Assembly (NCBI GenBank): GCA_964496205.1
Contig: CAZBXV010000050.1
Span: 1-14,086, forward strand
DNA from: CAYLHS01 sp964496205
Lineage (GTDB): Bacteria > Actinomycetota > Acidimicrobiia > Spongiisociales > UBA4744
Length of the DNA: 14,086 bases
Direction of reading: 5' to 3'
A program made the translations under genes and the position numbers. Positions 1 through 7,199 of the stretch are shown here, one piece after another. The notes beneath the pieces are model-generated. The model was given only the letters and a program-made list of their open reading frames with translations, was not told the origin of the DNA and did not search any database. How positions within the stretch are numbered: position 1 is the first letter of the stretch; each line of letters starts with the position of its first letter.

Positions 1-822
1 GACGACTGCCGGACCGAGGAGCAGGAAGAACAAGCGCTTTCTGTAGAGAATGAGGAGGATGCCGATCGAAGCCATCAAGATGACGACTCCCTGCCTGCCG
101 GAAGCCAGCACGATCGCCGCGATGCCGAACACAATGAGCGTGCGAAGGAGCACCTTCTCCTTGGGCTCCGGAGATCCACCAAGGAGCCTTGCCGTCGAGA
201 ACGCGCTCAGAAGCGCTCCGAGTGCCGACAGGCCATCTGCGCTGATGTAGGGGCTTCCCAGCGTCTTCGCCATGAAGAACCCGGGACGGCCGGTCCAGAG
301 CGAGAACACTGACGGCACGGCGAAAAACCCCGCCACGGCCACGATCAGGAGGGAGGCCTCGAGGAAGAGCACGAGGGTGATGGAATCTCGGATGACGGCA
401 ACTCGATCCGATCGCGTAGCAATCGCAACGAAGAGGGCAAGCGCGGCAGTGAGTTCCAGTCCTTTGCCTATCGTGGTTGTGGTCGACACCGAGTAGAGGA
501 CGGACGAAACGGCGACCAGGACATAGACCGAGAAGCCAAGGAGCGAGCGTCGGAACGCTCCTGCGACGGATCTTCGCCGTGCGCCGATCAGCGCGAGGCT
601 GATCCCCAGCGAGGTCGCAGCAAGGGCCAATCTCACTGCGCCCTCGAGATTGAAGGGGTTCGCTGCGATCTCCTGGGTCGTTCGATTCACGATCGAATAC
701 ACACCGGCGAGCAGCAGCATCAGCGCGACATGCTCCCGCTCGAGTGGGGGTATGAGCCGCAGCCGCCGCAAGACGAACAGCGTGACGGCCCAAGAGGCGA
801 CAACCCACGAGAGACTGATCAT
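1..822 (-). CDS. Wzy / O-antigen ligase-like polymerase, 3' end cut by window edge
   Basis: Reading the minus strand from an ATG at 822 gives 274 codons open to the window edge, so the C-terminal part is missing. The protein is very hydrophobic, with several membrane segments (about residues 5-19, 31-45, 62-80, 93-112, 122-136, 147-170, 193-212, 226-240, 246-261, 264-274) and a short loop with SGRQG at 241-245. That motif, a basic residue next to small residues just before a helix, is typical of the start of the Wzy_C/O-antigen ligase domain. The family polymerises or ligates lipid-linked repeat units on the outer face of the membrane. The start overlaps the stop of the flippase gene by 4 bp (ATGA, 819-822), so translation is probably coupled. 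The family is assigned from hydropathy, motif and neighbour; polymerase versus ligase cannot be decided. Confidence 0.72.
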   Translation of the reverse strand, partial: MISLSWVVASWAVTLFVLRRLRLIPPLEREHVALMLLLAGVYSIVNRTTQEIAANPFNLEGAVRLALAATSLGISLALIGARRRSVAGAFRRSLLGFSVYVLVAVSSVLYSVSTTTTIGKGLELTAALALFVAIATRSDRVAVIRDSITLVLFLEASLLIVAVAGFFAVPSVFSLWTGRPGFFMAKTLGSPYISADGLSALGALLSAFSTARLLGGSPEPKEKVLLRTLIVFGIAAIVLASGRQGVVILMASIGILLILYRKRLFFLLLGPAVV

Positions 823-2084
823 GGCCCAGCAGTGTATCGGCGTCGGTCGGGCCTGAAGTACCCGTAGACGCGGTCCGCGTATCTACGCCAGAGTACGGTG
901 CTCACCACTCCGGCGGCCGCCTGGCCAAGGGGGATGGCAAACGCATGTGTGACAGGCGCCGTGAAGGCGATGGCAATCGGAAGGCTGTCTGAAATGACCC
1001 CACCTCGAACGATGAGCCTGCCCTCTTTGGCTCCCACCAGTTCAGACCTGTAGGGGCGGTTCAGCCCGCGGATCAGATTCGTTGCAATGGACGCCGCAAC
1101 CAGCCATGGAATCGTGAACGCATTGGGGAAGAGTCTCGTCAAGGGGTTGATTGGCACATCGAGGCCGGTCACGAGCAGGTAGATGGTGCCGACGGTCGCC
1201 AACAACAGGACGAACACCCGTGAGATTCGGCGCGCCGTCGCTCTGTCGCGCTCATATGCGGCTGCCATGGACCTCGGATTGATGACGAAGCCGACGCCAA
1301 GGGCCAGGACATTGAGAGGCTGGGCAACGACGCGGGCCGCCTCGGCAAAACCGAGGATTGCCTGGCCGGCAATCAAGCTCACCACCGCCGAAGCGACAAA
1401 GGCAGAACCGGCCGTGACCATCCCTGCACCGGTCAGCCATCCCCCCATTTTGAAGAGATTCCGGAACTGGTAGTCGCCATCAGGGGAGGAGTGCCCGCTG
1501 TTTCGGAGGCAGAGTGCGGTTCCGACGGAGATCGATGCGGCATTGGCCGCAATGAGTCCCGTAAACGGGATCCACGATGGACGGACGCCGAGTACCCACA
1601 ACGCGGCGATCGTGCCGGCGGACACTACGAACTGAACGATGGACACGACAGCGGCACCCGCTGACCGATCCGAGAGATGCAGCAGCCGGCGCACATGATC
1701 CTGGAGGGGTGACAGCAGCACGGCGACCGTCGCCGTAGAGGCCAGAGCGAAGAGGTCGCGAGCGCTGGTCGATCGAACCAGAAAGGAGATGAAGGGGATC
1801 AGAAGCGCGCCCAATGCTGCGACCGGTGCAGCCAGACGGAGGCTCTTCTTGAGGAGAACGACGCGCTGTCGCGCCTGCATCGAGAGCACCTCTGTTTCCG
1901 CAGGAACCAGCACCAACTGGGCGGGAATGACGGCGATGAGCTTGAAGCCGGACATGAAGAGCGCGTAGGCTCCCAAGACTTCGGGCGCGAGCAACCGGAT
2001 GGCCACCAGACCGACCGCGAATGTACCCAGCGATGCGAACCCTGCATCGACGAGACCCGCGGGAATCGACCTACGCAGTCTCAT
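819..2084 (-). CDS. Wzx-like polysaccharide flippase (MOP superfamily)
   Basis: This 421-residue protein has about 10-12 predicted membrane helices, starting with one at residues 9-33 and continuing through segments near 38-62, 84-103, 112-126, 143-167 and 171-193. The length and hydropathy match Wzx/RfbX-type flippases, which move undecaprenyl-pyrophosphate-linked repeat units across the cytoplasmic membrane. The loop LQDHVRRLLHLSDRSAGA (127-144), with its QD/RR pattern before a hydrophobic helix, is usual for this family, as is the amphipathic N-terminus. The ATG at 2084 has only a weak GGGA upstream. The gene is first in a minus-strand pair and overlaps the next membrane protein by 4 bp. 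It faces the acetyltransferase gene across a 148-bp divergent region. Sugar specificity cannot be read from sequence. Confidence 0.78.
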   Translation of the reverse strand: MRLRRSIPAGLVDAGFASLGTFAVGLVAIRLLAPEVLGAYALFMSGFKLIAVIPAQLVLVPAETEVLSMQARQRVVLLKKSLRLAAPVAALGALLIPFISFLVRSTSARDLFALASTATVAVLLSPLQDHVRRLLHLSDRSAGAAVVSIVQFVVSAGTIAALWVLGVRPSWIPFTGLIAANAASISVGTALCLRNSGHSSPDGDYQFRNLFKMGGWLTGAGMVTAGSAFVASAVVSLIAGQAILGFAEAARVVAQPLNVLALGVGFVINPRSMAAAYERDRATARRISRVFVLLLATVGTIYLLVTGLDVPINPLTRLFPNAFTIPWLVAASIATNLIRGLNRPYRSELVGAKEGRLIVRGGVISDSLPIAIAFTAPVTHAFAIPLGQAAAGVVSTVLWRRYADRVYGYFRPDRRRYTAGP

Positions 2085-2232
2085 ATGGTTCCCGGCTCCC
2101 TTCCCTTGCCGCGCTTCGCGCCATCGGATACCCCATCACCGGGCTCACGGGCCGGACTGCGCCGATGCGGCCCCCTAGCATGGATGTGCGAAGTAGCGTA
2201 CCGCAGTGTGCGCAGGGAAGAGGAGATGACTC

Positions 2233-2922
2233 ATGCGCAAGATGGTGGCGCTTCTGGCATTCGCGCTTTTGCCTTCCCCACTGAAGGTGCGACTGCTGCG
2301 TCGGCGAGGGCAGCATGTCGGTCGGAATGTCTACATCGGCCCCGTGGTGTTCGATGTGCAATCGGTACGCCTCGAGGACAGCGTCTCGATTCGTGGATTC
2401 AACCTCTTTAGGAACGTCGAACGTCTCGTGATGGAAGAAGGAGCCCGCATAGGGGGTTGGGGTAGCTGGATCACGGCCGCCGACCGCTACAAGGACATGT
2501 CGTCCGGCTGGGGATGTCTGACGATCGGCGCCGGAAGTAACGTGACCAGCCGCCACTACTTCGATCTTCAGGACACGATCTCCATTGGGAGCCAATCGGA
2601 GATTGCCGGCTTCGGGTCCGTCTTCTATACACATGGACGGGTCCCCGCAGAGGGAGAGGTGGTTCATCCGATCGCCATCGGTTCTCACTGCTACGTGGGA
2701 AGCCACGCGATGATGGTTCCGGGTGCGAAGATCGGGGACGCCACGTATGTTGCGGCGCGCGCAGTGATCTGCCGGGACCTCTCGAAGGACACACACGTAC
2801 TCATTGCAGGGAATCCCGCGACCGTGAAGAAGACCTATGACGAGGACAGCTCGTTTTTCGTGGAAGACCACGCCTCGTTCCTACCTTTTCGCAATCGACG
2901 AGATGTTCGGCACCTCCGGTAG
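2233..2922 (+). CDS. Left-handed beta-helix O-acetyltransferase (WbbJ/hexapeptide family)
   Basis: The 229-residue protein has a short hydrophobic N-terminus (residues 4-14), then imperfect hexapeptide-repeat turns (for example VGRNVYIGP, LTIGAGSNV, ISIGSQSEI, IAIGSHCYVG, AKIGDATYV), ending with the family signature AGNPATVKK at 192-200. These are marks of acetyl-CoA-dependent left-handed beta-helix acyltransferases acting on sugars. H134 in FYTHG is the likely catalytic histidine by comparison with galactoside/maltose O-acetyltransferases; H107 in SRHYFD is another conserved-looking position. The start is ATG 2233 with AGGAG at 2221-2225, 7 nt upstream. The nucleotidyltransferase-like gene follows after 22 bp, so they are probably co-transcribed. 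The likely job is O-acetylation of the locus glycan or its precursor. The acceptor is unknown, and another acyl group is possible. Confidence 0.85.
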   Translation: MRKMVALLAFALLPSPLKVRLLRRRGQHVGRNVYIGPVVFDVQSVRLEDSVSIRGFNLFRNVERLVMEEGARIGGWGSWITAADRYKDMSSGWGCLTIGAGSNVTSRHYFDLQDTISIGSQSEIAGFGSVFYTHGRVPAEGEVVHPIAIGSHCYVGSHAMMVPGAKIGDATYVAARAVICRDLSKDTHVLIAGNPATVKKTYDEDSSFFVEDHASFLPFRNRRDVRHLR

Positions 2923-2944
2923 CAGGACTTGAGGGGAAAACGGG

Positions 2945-3862
2945 ATGGCGACGTCGGATCCAAGGATGGGGCAGAGGGTTCTCGATGCGCTCATCGACGC
3001 CGGCATCGGATTCGCCGTACTCCATGGCGAGCCGGACATAGCGGCCGGAGGATCCGCATCAGATGTCGACATCGTGATCGATCGATCTCCCGATGCTGTG
3101 ATCAGGGCGTCGTTCTCCACGTTTGCCGAGGCGGATCTGTTGCCCGTGATGTACTGGCCGTACGACATCGGGGGCGCAGCGAGTGTTTTCTTCACCGGAA
3201 CGTCCGTTGCGGGCGGTGCCCAGGTGGACATGCTGTTCGACCCGAAAGGGATCGGAAAGGAGGCGCTGCGCACGACGGCACTCCTGGACGCGGCCGTTGC
3301 AGGCACACGCTGGAGGAGGGTGGATCCGATCGATGAGCTGATCTACCTGGCACGAAAACGACATCGAAAAGGACAGGCCGAGAAGCTTCACACCGTTCTC
3401 GCGGAACTCGTTCAGCACCCTCGCCCGCAGGTTCGAGCCCGCCTCGACGCGTTGGTTCCCTCCAGAGTCGCCGAGGCGTTGGAGGTGCAGCTGGATGGGG
3501 CCGATGTGGGCGTCTGGCCGCCCAAACCGACGTGGTATTGGGTCAGGTCCGTCGGACGTCTTGGCGGACGCGTCCTGCACCCGATCGGAATGTGGGCGTC
3601 GGTTCCGAGCGAGACGGTCGCGACGGAGCTTGCAGCTCGCTTCTCCGGATTCATCCCGTACGTCGAGACATCCCAAGCTCCTGAGACGGGTCATCTTGCA
3701 TGGTGGGTGCGAAACGTGCCGATGGTCCGCTGGCGACCGGGTCTCTTTCTGAGCTGGCCGCAGCGACCCGCGAGGCCACGCGCCGACGCGGTGCTCGCTG
3801 ACGTGTTGGCTTCGGAGCTTGCGTCGGCGATGGTCGAGCGTGTGCGGCGGTTGATCAGCTAG
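2945..3862 (+). CDS. Nucleotidyltransferase-fold protein with a degenerate C-terminal region
   Basis: This 305-residue protein is not a recognised named enzyme. Residues 1-105 look like a pol-beta-type nucleotidyltransferase core: a helix, the strand GIGFAVLHGEPD, then GGSASDVDIVID with the paired acids D40 and D42, and a later strand QVDMLFD with a third acid, D95. That G[GS]...DxD...D layout is the catalytic pattern of the fold, so activity is plausible. Residues about 120-200 are helical and basic. From about 208 (VLHPIGMW...) to 265 (VRWRPGLFLSW) the sequence resembles the start of thymidylate-kinase-like domains found fused behind such domains, but without a P-loop. The start ATG has GAGGGG at 2931-2936, 8 nt upstream. 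It lies 22 bp after the acetyltransferase gene and its stop overlaps the convergent sulfotransferase gene by 8 bp. Substrate unknown. Confidence 0.7.
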   Translation: MATSDPRMGQRVLDALIDAGIGFAVLHGEPDIAAGGSASDVDIVIDRSPDAVIRASFSTFAEADLLPVMYWPYDIGGAASVFFTGTSVAGGAQVDMLFDPKGIGKEALRTTALLDAAVAGTRWRRVDPIDELIYLARKRHRKGQAEKLHTVLAELVQHPRPQVRARLDALVPSRVAEALEVQLDGADVGVWPPKPTWYWVRSVGRLGGRVLHPIGMWASVPSETVATELAARFSGFIPYVETSQAPETGHLAWWVRNVPMVRWRPGLFLSWPQRPARPRADAVLADVLASELASAMVERVRRLIS

Positions 3863-4733
3863 GCAGTGTCTCGGACCGCCAATCGGAGAAATCCATCTGA
3901 AGGATCTCGCCAAGATCGGCGACATCCTTCGCAAGGTAGGGATCAAGCGCCTGGAGGGCCCGCTCGTCGACTGGTGGAATCGGAGATCGCGTGGCAAGCT
4001 TTGCGTAGATCGCCTCGATCGGTTTCCAGAGGCCGAGTTTCAGAAGATGCTTGCGTTGAAGCCCCAGACGCTTCACGAAACGCTGAGCCCGATCGAGGAT
4101 CCCATCGGCGAGCGAGTACTTCCGGCCGGCATTGACGACAGCGTCGACCTCCGGCGGAACGAACGTCGGATCGACCCCGGCGAACGAGTAGATGTCGCGG
4201 ATGAAGTTCTTCGCGTCTCGCGCAAGGTCCTCGTACCGCATGACAAGCAGTCGTTCTCTGGGGAAGTGGCTGAGGAAGGCCCTCACGCCTTCGGCGTACT
4301 TCGAATCGTCGACGATCTTTGGAAGGTCTGTCAGTGCGCTTTCGAAGTCGCCCTTGTAGGCGCCCGTTCTGATCGATTGCCAGTAACTCGACCATGCACG
4401 CTCGTAGGGGTTCCTCAGAGAGACCATGAACCTGGCATTCGGGATGTGCGTTGCCATGTGCTCGATTGGAAGCGACCTGAGATAGCCGACCGCGACCTCC
4501 GCATACACCTGGAACTGCCCACCGTGCGGGAACTGCTCCACATACCATTGGAAATCACCGAACTGGTCGCTATTCCAGTAGTGGATCTCTTTCGTGTAGG
4601 TACATCCCACATCCGGGTGAGCTTCGAGCTGCCGGTGGATCCATGTTGTGCCGGCCTTGGGGACACCGAGGCAGATGAACAGGGGCTGGACGCGTTCCAG
4701 GGTTGCTTTCGTCGTTTCCCGTTCGGCGGTCAT
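3855..4733 (-). CDS. PAPS-dependent sulfotransferase
   Basis: The 292-residue protein opens with the 5'-phosphosulfate-binding loop PKAGTTW (25-31) after the strand LFICLGV, has KEIHYW (48-53) where the family places its catalytic Lys/Glu region, and carries the 3'-phosphate-binding segment SLRNPYERAWSSYW (105-118). RYEDL (166-170) is the usual core strand end. These identify a Sulfotransfer-type enzyme moving sulfate from 3'-phosphoadenosine-5'-phosphosulfate to a hydroxyl. No signal peptide or membrane helix is seen, so it should act in the cytoplasm, perhaps on lipid-linked sugars. The start ATG at 4733 has GGAGGG (4740-4745) 6 nt upstream. It lies 39 bp downstream of the beta-helix gene on the same strand, probably one operon. 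The acceptor is unknown; a glycan hydroxyl is inferred from context. Confidence 0.88.
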   Translation of the reverse strand: MTAERETTKATLERVQPLFICLGVPKAGTTWIHRQLEAHPDVGCTYTKEIHYWNSDQFGDFQWYVEQFPHGGQFQVYAEVAVGYLRSLPIEHMATHIPNARFMVSLRNPYERAWSSYWQSIRTGAYKGDFESALTDLPKIVDDSKYAEGVRAFLSHFPRERLLVMRYEDLARDAKNFIRDIYSFAGVDPTFVPPEVDAVVNAGRKYSLADGILDRAQRFVKRLGLQRKHLLKLGLWKPIEAIYAKLATRSPIPPVDERALQALDPYLAKDVADLGEILQMDFSDWRSETLPS

Positions 4734-4772
4734 GCCCGTCCCTCCATCGGCTGTCGGCGGCTCGAGACGGGA

Positions 4773-6524
4773 CTACGTCTCAGTGAAGCTGCTGTTGGCA
4801 TCATTGCCGGTCTTCAACCACTCGGCAAGACTGATCGGGGCGTTGCCCCAACGGAACGAGTCGGAGCCGGCAGGAATGGTATAGGTGTTCCTGTCGAACC
4901 GGTTATTCCACGACGTGTAGACCTTGCCTCCACTCGAGTTGGTGAAATCGGTGATTCCAGTCTCACCCTGATTCATGACGATCGTGTTGTCGTGAACCCA
5001 GAGGTTCTTCACGTCGTAGACACCGTATGCGCCAGAACCGCGGTTGGCCTCCTTGGCCGCGATTCCATCTGCATTGTTCTTGACGGTGTTGCCGTAGATC
5101 TCGACGTTTTGCGAGTTGGAGACGAGGATGCCTGCTCCGTCGAGCCCGCCGCTCGACGGACTGCCATTGCCGATCACCGTGTTGTTCCGAATGACTGCGT
5201 CATAGCTGATCTCATGGAAGATCCCGGCGCCTTCATTGTTGATGACGCGGTTGTTCTCGTAGAGAACGTCCTTGTTGTCAGCGTCGGTCTTGAGGCCGGG
5301 ACCGGCGTTGTCGTGGGAGTAGTTGCCTCTCACGACCAGGTTGGTCGTCTTGTACCACTTCGTTCCGCCGGCCATCACATTCGCGTTGTACTGGTGCTGG
5401 TAGTTGTTGTAGGCGATCTCGTTGCCCTGGATGAGCAGATTGGCCCCGGTCCCTCGAATACCGAGCTGGGCGTTGTGATGGATGTAGTTGTCGAGAATCT
5501 TCCATCCGTCTCCGGCCGAAGAGATTCCGATGCCGCCGTTGTACCTGATCTCGTTGTTCTGCACGACCCAATAGCGTGACGTTCCGCGGATGACGCCTTG
5601 GCCCTCTTTGTTCTTGTAGTTCTCTATCACAAGGCCGGAGATGGTCACATTGTCCGCCTTCCATCCCCAGAAGGCGTATTCAGTCGTGTTGTCACCCGAA
5701 AGGATCGCCCCTGACTCCCCGACGAACACGTCACGGTCCTTCGCGTCGACCTGCTGCTTGTGGTGGGTGCCGGACTTGATGATGAAAGTCGTGCCGGCCG
5801 GATGCGAGTTGACCGCGGCCTGAATGCTGTCACCCGGGTAGATCGCGACACCGCTGGTGGTCCCCGGAGCCGTCGTGGTCGTCGATGCTGCTGTCGTCGT
5901 GGTGGTGGACGACGGCTTGGTGGTCGTGGTGGTGGACGACGGCTTGGTGGTCGTGGTGGTGGACGACGGCTTGGTCGTTGTCGTGGAAGCTGTCGTCGTG
6001 GTCGAGGAACCGGTCGTCGACGTCGGAGTTGTGGTCGTCGTGGGCTTGTTGGGGTTGCCCCGTGCGTTGCCGTTGCCGTTGCTGTTGCCTGGATCAGAGG
6101 GTTTCTTGTCCAGGTTCGAATCCGGTGAAATGACGGCGAGATCTTCGCTCGTACCGCCGGCAGAAAGCACCGTGCTGTTCGTTGAGGGGATCGAACTCGT
6201 GTTGCTCCCAAGAACCCCCGTTTGAGCAACTCCTATCCCCATCAGAATGATCGTGACAATCCCCATGACGGGCCTGAGCATCCGCAGCACCATCGCCAAC
6301 CTCCGCGCGTATGCTCCCAGCCTCTCTTTCATGATCGGCACGAACGCGGGCGACTTGAAGCGTTCCTTGCGATGGGTGCCCCGATGCCTCGAGTCCGATT
6401 GGGTGCCATCGTCCGGATTACGATCAGGATTGGTGTGATCCGAGTCTTTCATTGCCCCCCAGGGTGTTCCTACTCGCGGGACAGCCTGGCAACCGACGAG
6501 CCCAAGTCGAGTCGCAACAACCAT
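4773..6524 (-). CDS. Membrane-anchored right-handed beta-helix protein with Thr-rich stalk
   Basis: This 583-residue protein has three parts. Residues 1-83 are charged and probably cytoplasmic. Residues 84-104 form one hydrophobic segment (PVMGIVTIILMGIGVAQ), giving a signal anchor. Residues 105-225 are a low-complexity linker rich in Ser, Asn, Pro and Thr, with three KPSSTTTTT units near 185-211. From about 226 (VAIYPGDSIQAAVN) to the end lies a right-handed parallel beta-helix with regular Asn-rich turns such as VQNNEIRYNG, ILDNYIHHN, VRGNYSHDN and IYGNTVKNN, of the pectate-lyase/NosD/C5-epimerase type. The C-terminal SLAEWL...D resembles the end cap seen in such proteins. The likely location is the outer face of the membrane or wall. 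Lyase, epimerase or binding role is unresolved, with no safe catalytic triad visible. Internal starts M25 (6452) and M65 are possible. Confidence 0.8.
   Translation of the reverse strand: MVVATRLGLVGCQAVPRVGTPWGAMKDSDHTNPDRNPDDGTQSDSRHRGTHRKERFKSPAFVPIMKERLGAYARRLAMVLRMLRPVMGIVTIILMGIGVAQTGVLGSNTSSIPSTNSTVLSAGGTSEDLAVISPDSNLDKKPSDPGNSNGNGNARGNPNKPTTTTTPTSTTGSSTTTTASTTTTKPSSTTTTTKPSSTTTTTKPSSTTTTTAASTTTTAPGTTSGVAIYPGDSIQAAVNSHPAGTTFIIKSGTHHKQQVDAKDRDVFVGESGAILSGDNTTEYAFWGWKADNVTISGLVIENYKNKEGQGVIRGTSRYWVVQNNEIRYNGGIGISSAGDGWKILDNYIHHNAQLGIRGTGANLLIQGNEIAYNNYQHQYNANVMAGGTKWYKTTNLVVRGNYSHDNAGPGLKTDADNKDVLYENNRVINNEGAGIFHEISYDAVIRNNTVIGNGSPSSGGLDGAGILVSNSQNVEIYGNTVKNNADGIAAKEANRGSGAYGVYDVKNLWVHDNTIVMNQGETGITDFTNSSGGKVYTSWNNRFDRNTYTIPAGSDSFRWGNAPISLAEWLKTGNDANSSFTET
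5908..5988. repeat. 27-bp tandem repeat, about 3 copies, coding for the Thr-rich stalk
   Basis: Copies start at 5908, 5935 and 5962. The first two are identical and the third differs at about 5 of 27 positions. The preceding GTGGTGGTG-rich stretch (5890-5907) is a decayed extension. On the minus strand each unit encodes KPSSTTTTT in frame with the beta-helix protein. The period is a multiple of three, so gain or loss of a unit would lengthen or shorten the stalk by nine residues without a frameshift. Confidence 0.85.
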
Positions 6525-6540
6525 AAGGGATGTCGGGAAT

Positions 6541-6546
6541 AGTGTA
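6541..6546 (-). promoter_or_regulatory. Candidate -10 box (TACACT) for the beta-helix/sulfotransferase pair
   Basis: On the minus strand TACACT ends 16 nt before the ATG at 6524, preceded by TGTT, which is close to an extended -10. Transcription would start near 6533-6534 and give a leader of about 10 nt with no Shine-Dalgarno sequence. No good -35 is seen. The same hexamer sits before the APH-like gene at 12122-12127. Call rests on position and similarity only. Confidence 0.4.
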
Positions 6547-6576
6547 AACAGGCGACTGGTATTTTATGGGCTACAC

Positions 6577-6586
6577 GTCGATCGAC
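6577..6586. promoter_or_regulatory. 10-bp perfect palindrome upstream of the beta-helix gene promoter
   Basis: GTCGATCGAC is a perfect palindrome in the 75-bp intergenic region, about 31 bp upstream of the candidate -10 box on the minus strand. That is an operator-like place, but the motif is short and GATC-rich words are common in this DNA, so chance is a real alternative. Confidence 0.2.
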
Positions 6587-6599
6587 CGTGGGCAGGATT

Positions 6600-7199
6600 T
6601 CAGCCGAAGATTGCGGTCGTGACCTCCGCTGCGACGACGTCGGCGGCCGCGGACGCATCGATGGTGCGCAGGTTTCGCGCGGGTGTGTGAAGCCAGACGG
6701 AGAGCTCGCTCTTGATCTCCTCCGGCGCGAGCTCCGGTTTGCGATTGTGAATCACCTGGAAGGGTGCCGTGAGGTTGACCACAACGTCGGGCTGTGGCAT
6801 GGCCCTGAGGGCAAGTCGGGCGAGCCATGGGGGACCGTAGTACTTCAGCGCATACGGCTGTGCGAGGTAGCCGTATGCCCAGCGATCCCCGATCACGAGC
6901 GCACCGTGGCGTGTGGCCGGCAGGACTCGTGTCAGGTAGGCGATCCAGAACCACGCGAAGTTCCGGGCAAGACGAACCCAACCGAGGATCACGGACCCAT
7001 CCTTGCTCCCCTTGGACGGCGGCGGTGCCGACCACTCGGGGGGAAGTGGATCCATCGGCCGCCGTACGGGTGGGCGGAAGTGGAAGTACGCGGTCGACCC
7101 CTGGTGGGCGGTCAGCACCTGGCGGGCGATCGTCGTCTTGCCGACACCGTCGGGTCCGATGATCACGACGAATCTTCCCTTGGGGTTCCGACGGCTCAC
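6600..7199 (-). CDS. Thymidylate-kinase-like P-loop kinase
   Basis: The 199-residue protein has a Walker A loop GPDGVGKTT at 15-23, a DRW motif at 105-107 in the strand-end position of the thymidylate kinase DR[YF/W] motif, and RKPELAPEEI (153-162), which matches the LID region that follows the catalytic arginine in Tmk proteins. These place it in the thymidylate/nucleotide kinase family. The middle part (residues 40-98) is unlike housekeeping Tmk: it has Pro-rich FRPPVRRP and a hydrophobic helix FAWFWIAYL. Related stand-alone or fused Tmk-like domains occur in polysaccharide loci, so a role on a sugar or lipid intermediate is inferred rather than dTMP phosphorylation. The GTG start at 7199 overlaps the stop of the upstream glycosyltransferase (GTGA), giving coupled translation. 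Confidence 0.78.
   Translation of the reverse strand: MSRRNPKGRFVVIIGPDGVGKTTIARQVLTAHQGSTAYFHFRPPVRRPMDPLPPEWSAPPPSKGSKDGSVILGWVRLARNFAWFWIAYLTRVLPATRHGALVIGDRWAYGYLAQPYALKYYGPPWLARLALRAMPQPDVVVNLTAPFQVIHNRKPELAPEEIKSELSVWLHTPARNLRTIDASAAADVVAAEVTTAIFG

Noticed and set aside
2176..2181. TAGCAT as a -10 box for the acetyltransferase gene
   Set aside because: The hexamer fits TAnnnT and lies 51 bp before the start codon, but no -35 is visible and such words are common, so it is too weak to list as a feature.
2071..2871. A 266-codon minus-strand frame opposite the acetyltransferase
   Set aside because: The plus-strand acetyltransferase has clear hexapeptide repeats and a ribosome binding site; the opposite frame has neither motif nor signal.
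3076..3087. GATCGATCGATC run suggesting a regulatory or methylation cluster
   Set aside because: It encodes the IVIDRS part of the nucleotidyltransferase core; three GATC words in high-GC coding DNA are not remarkable.
4047..5579. A 510-codon open frame on the plus strand across the sulfotransferase and beta-helix genes
   Set aside because: It lies fully antisense to two well-supported genes, has no family motif, and is rich in Val/Asp/Arg as expected for the mirror frame of high-GC coding DNA.
5880..6000. Repeat array that might suggest a CRISPR
   Set aside because: The units are contiguous without spacers and code in frame for the Thr-rich stalk.
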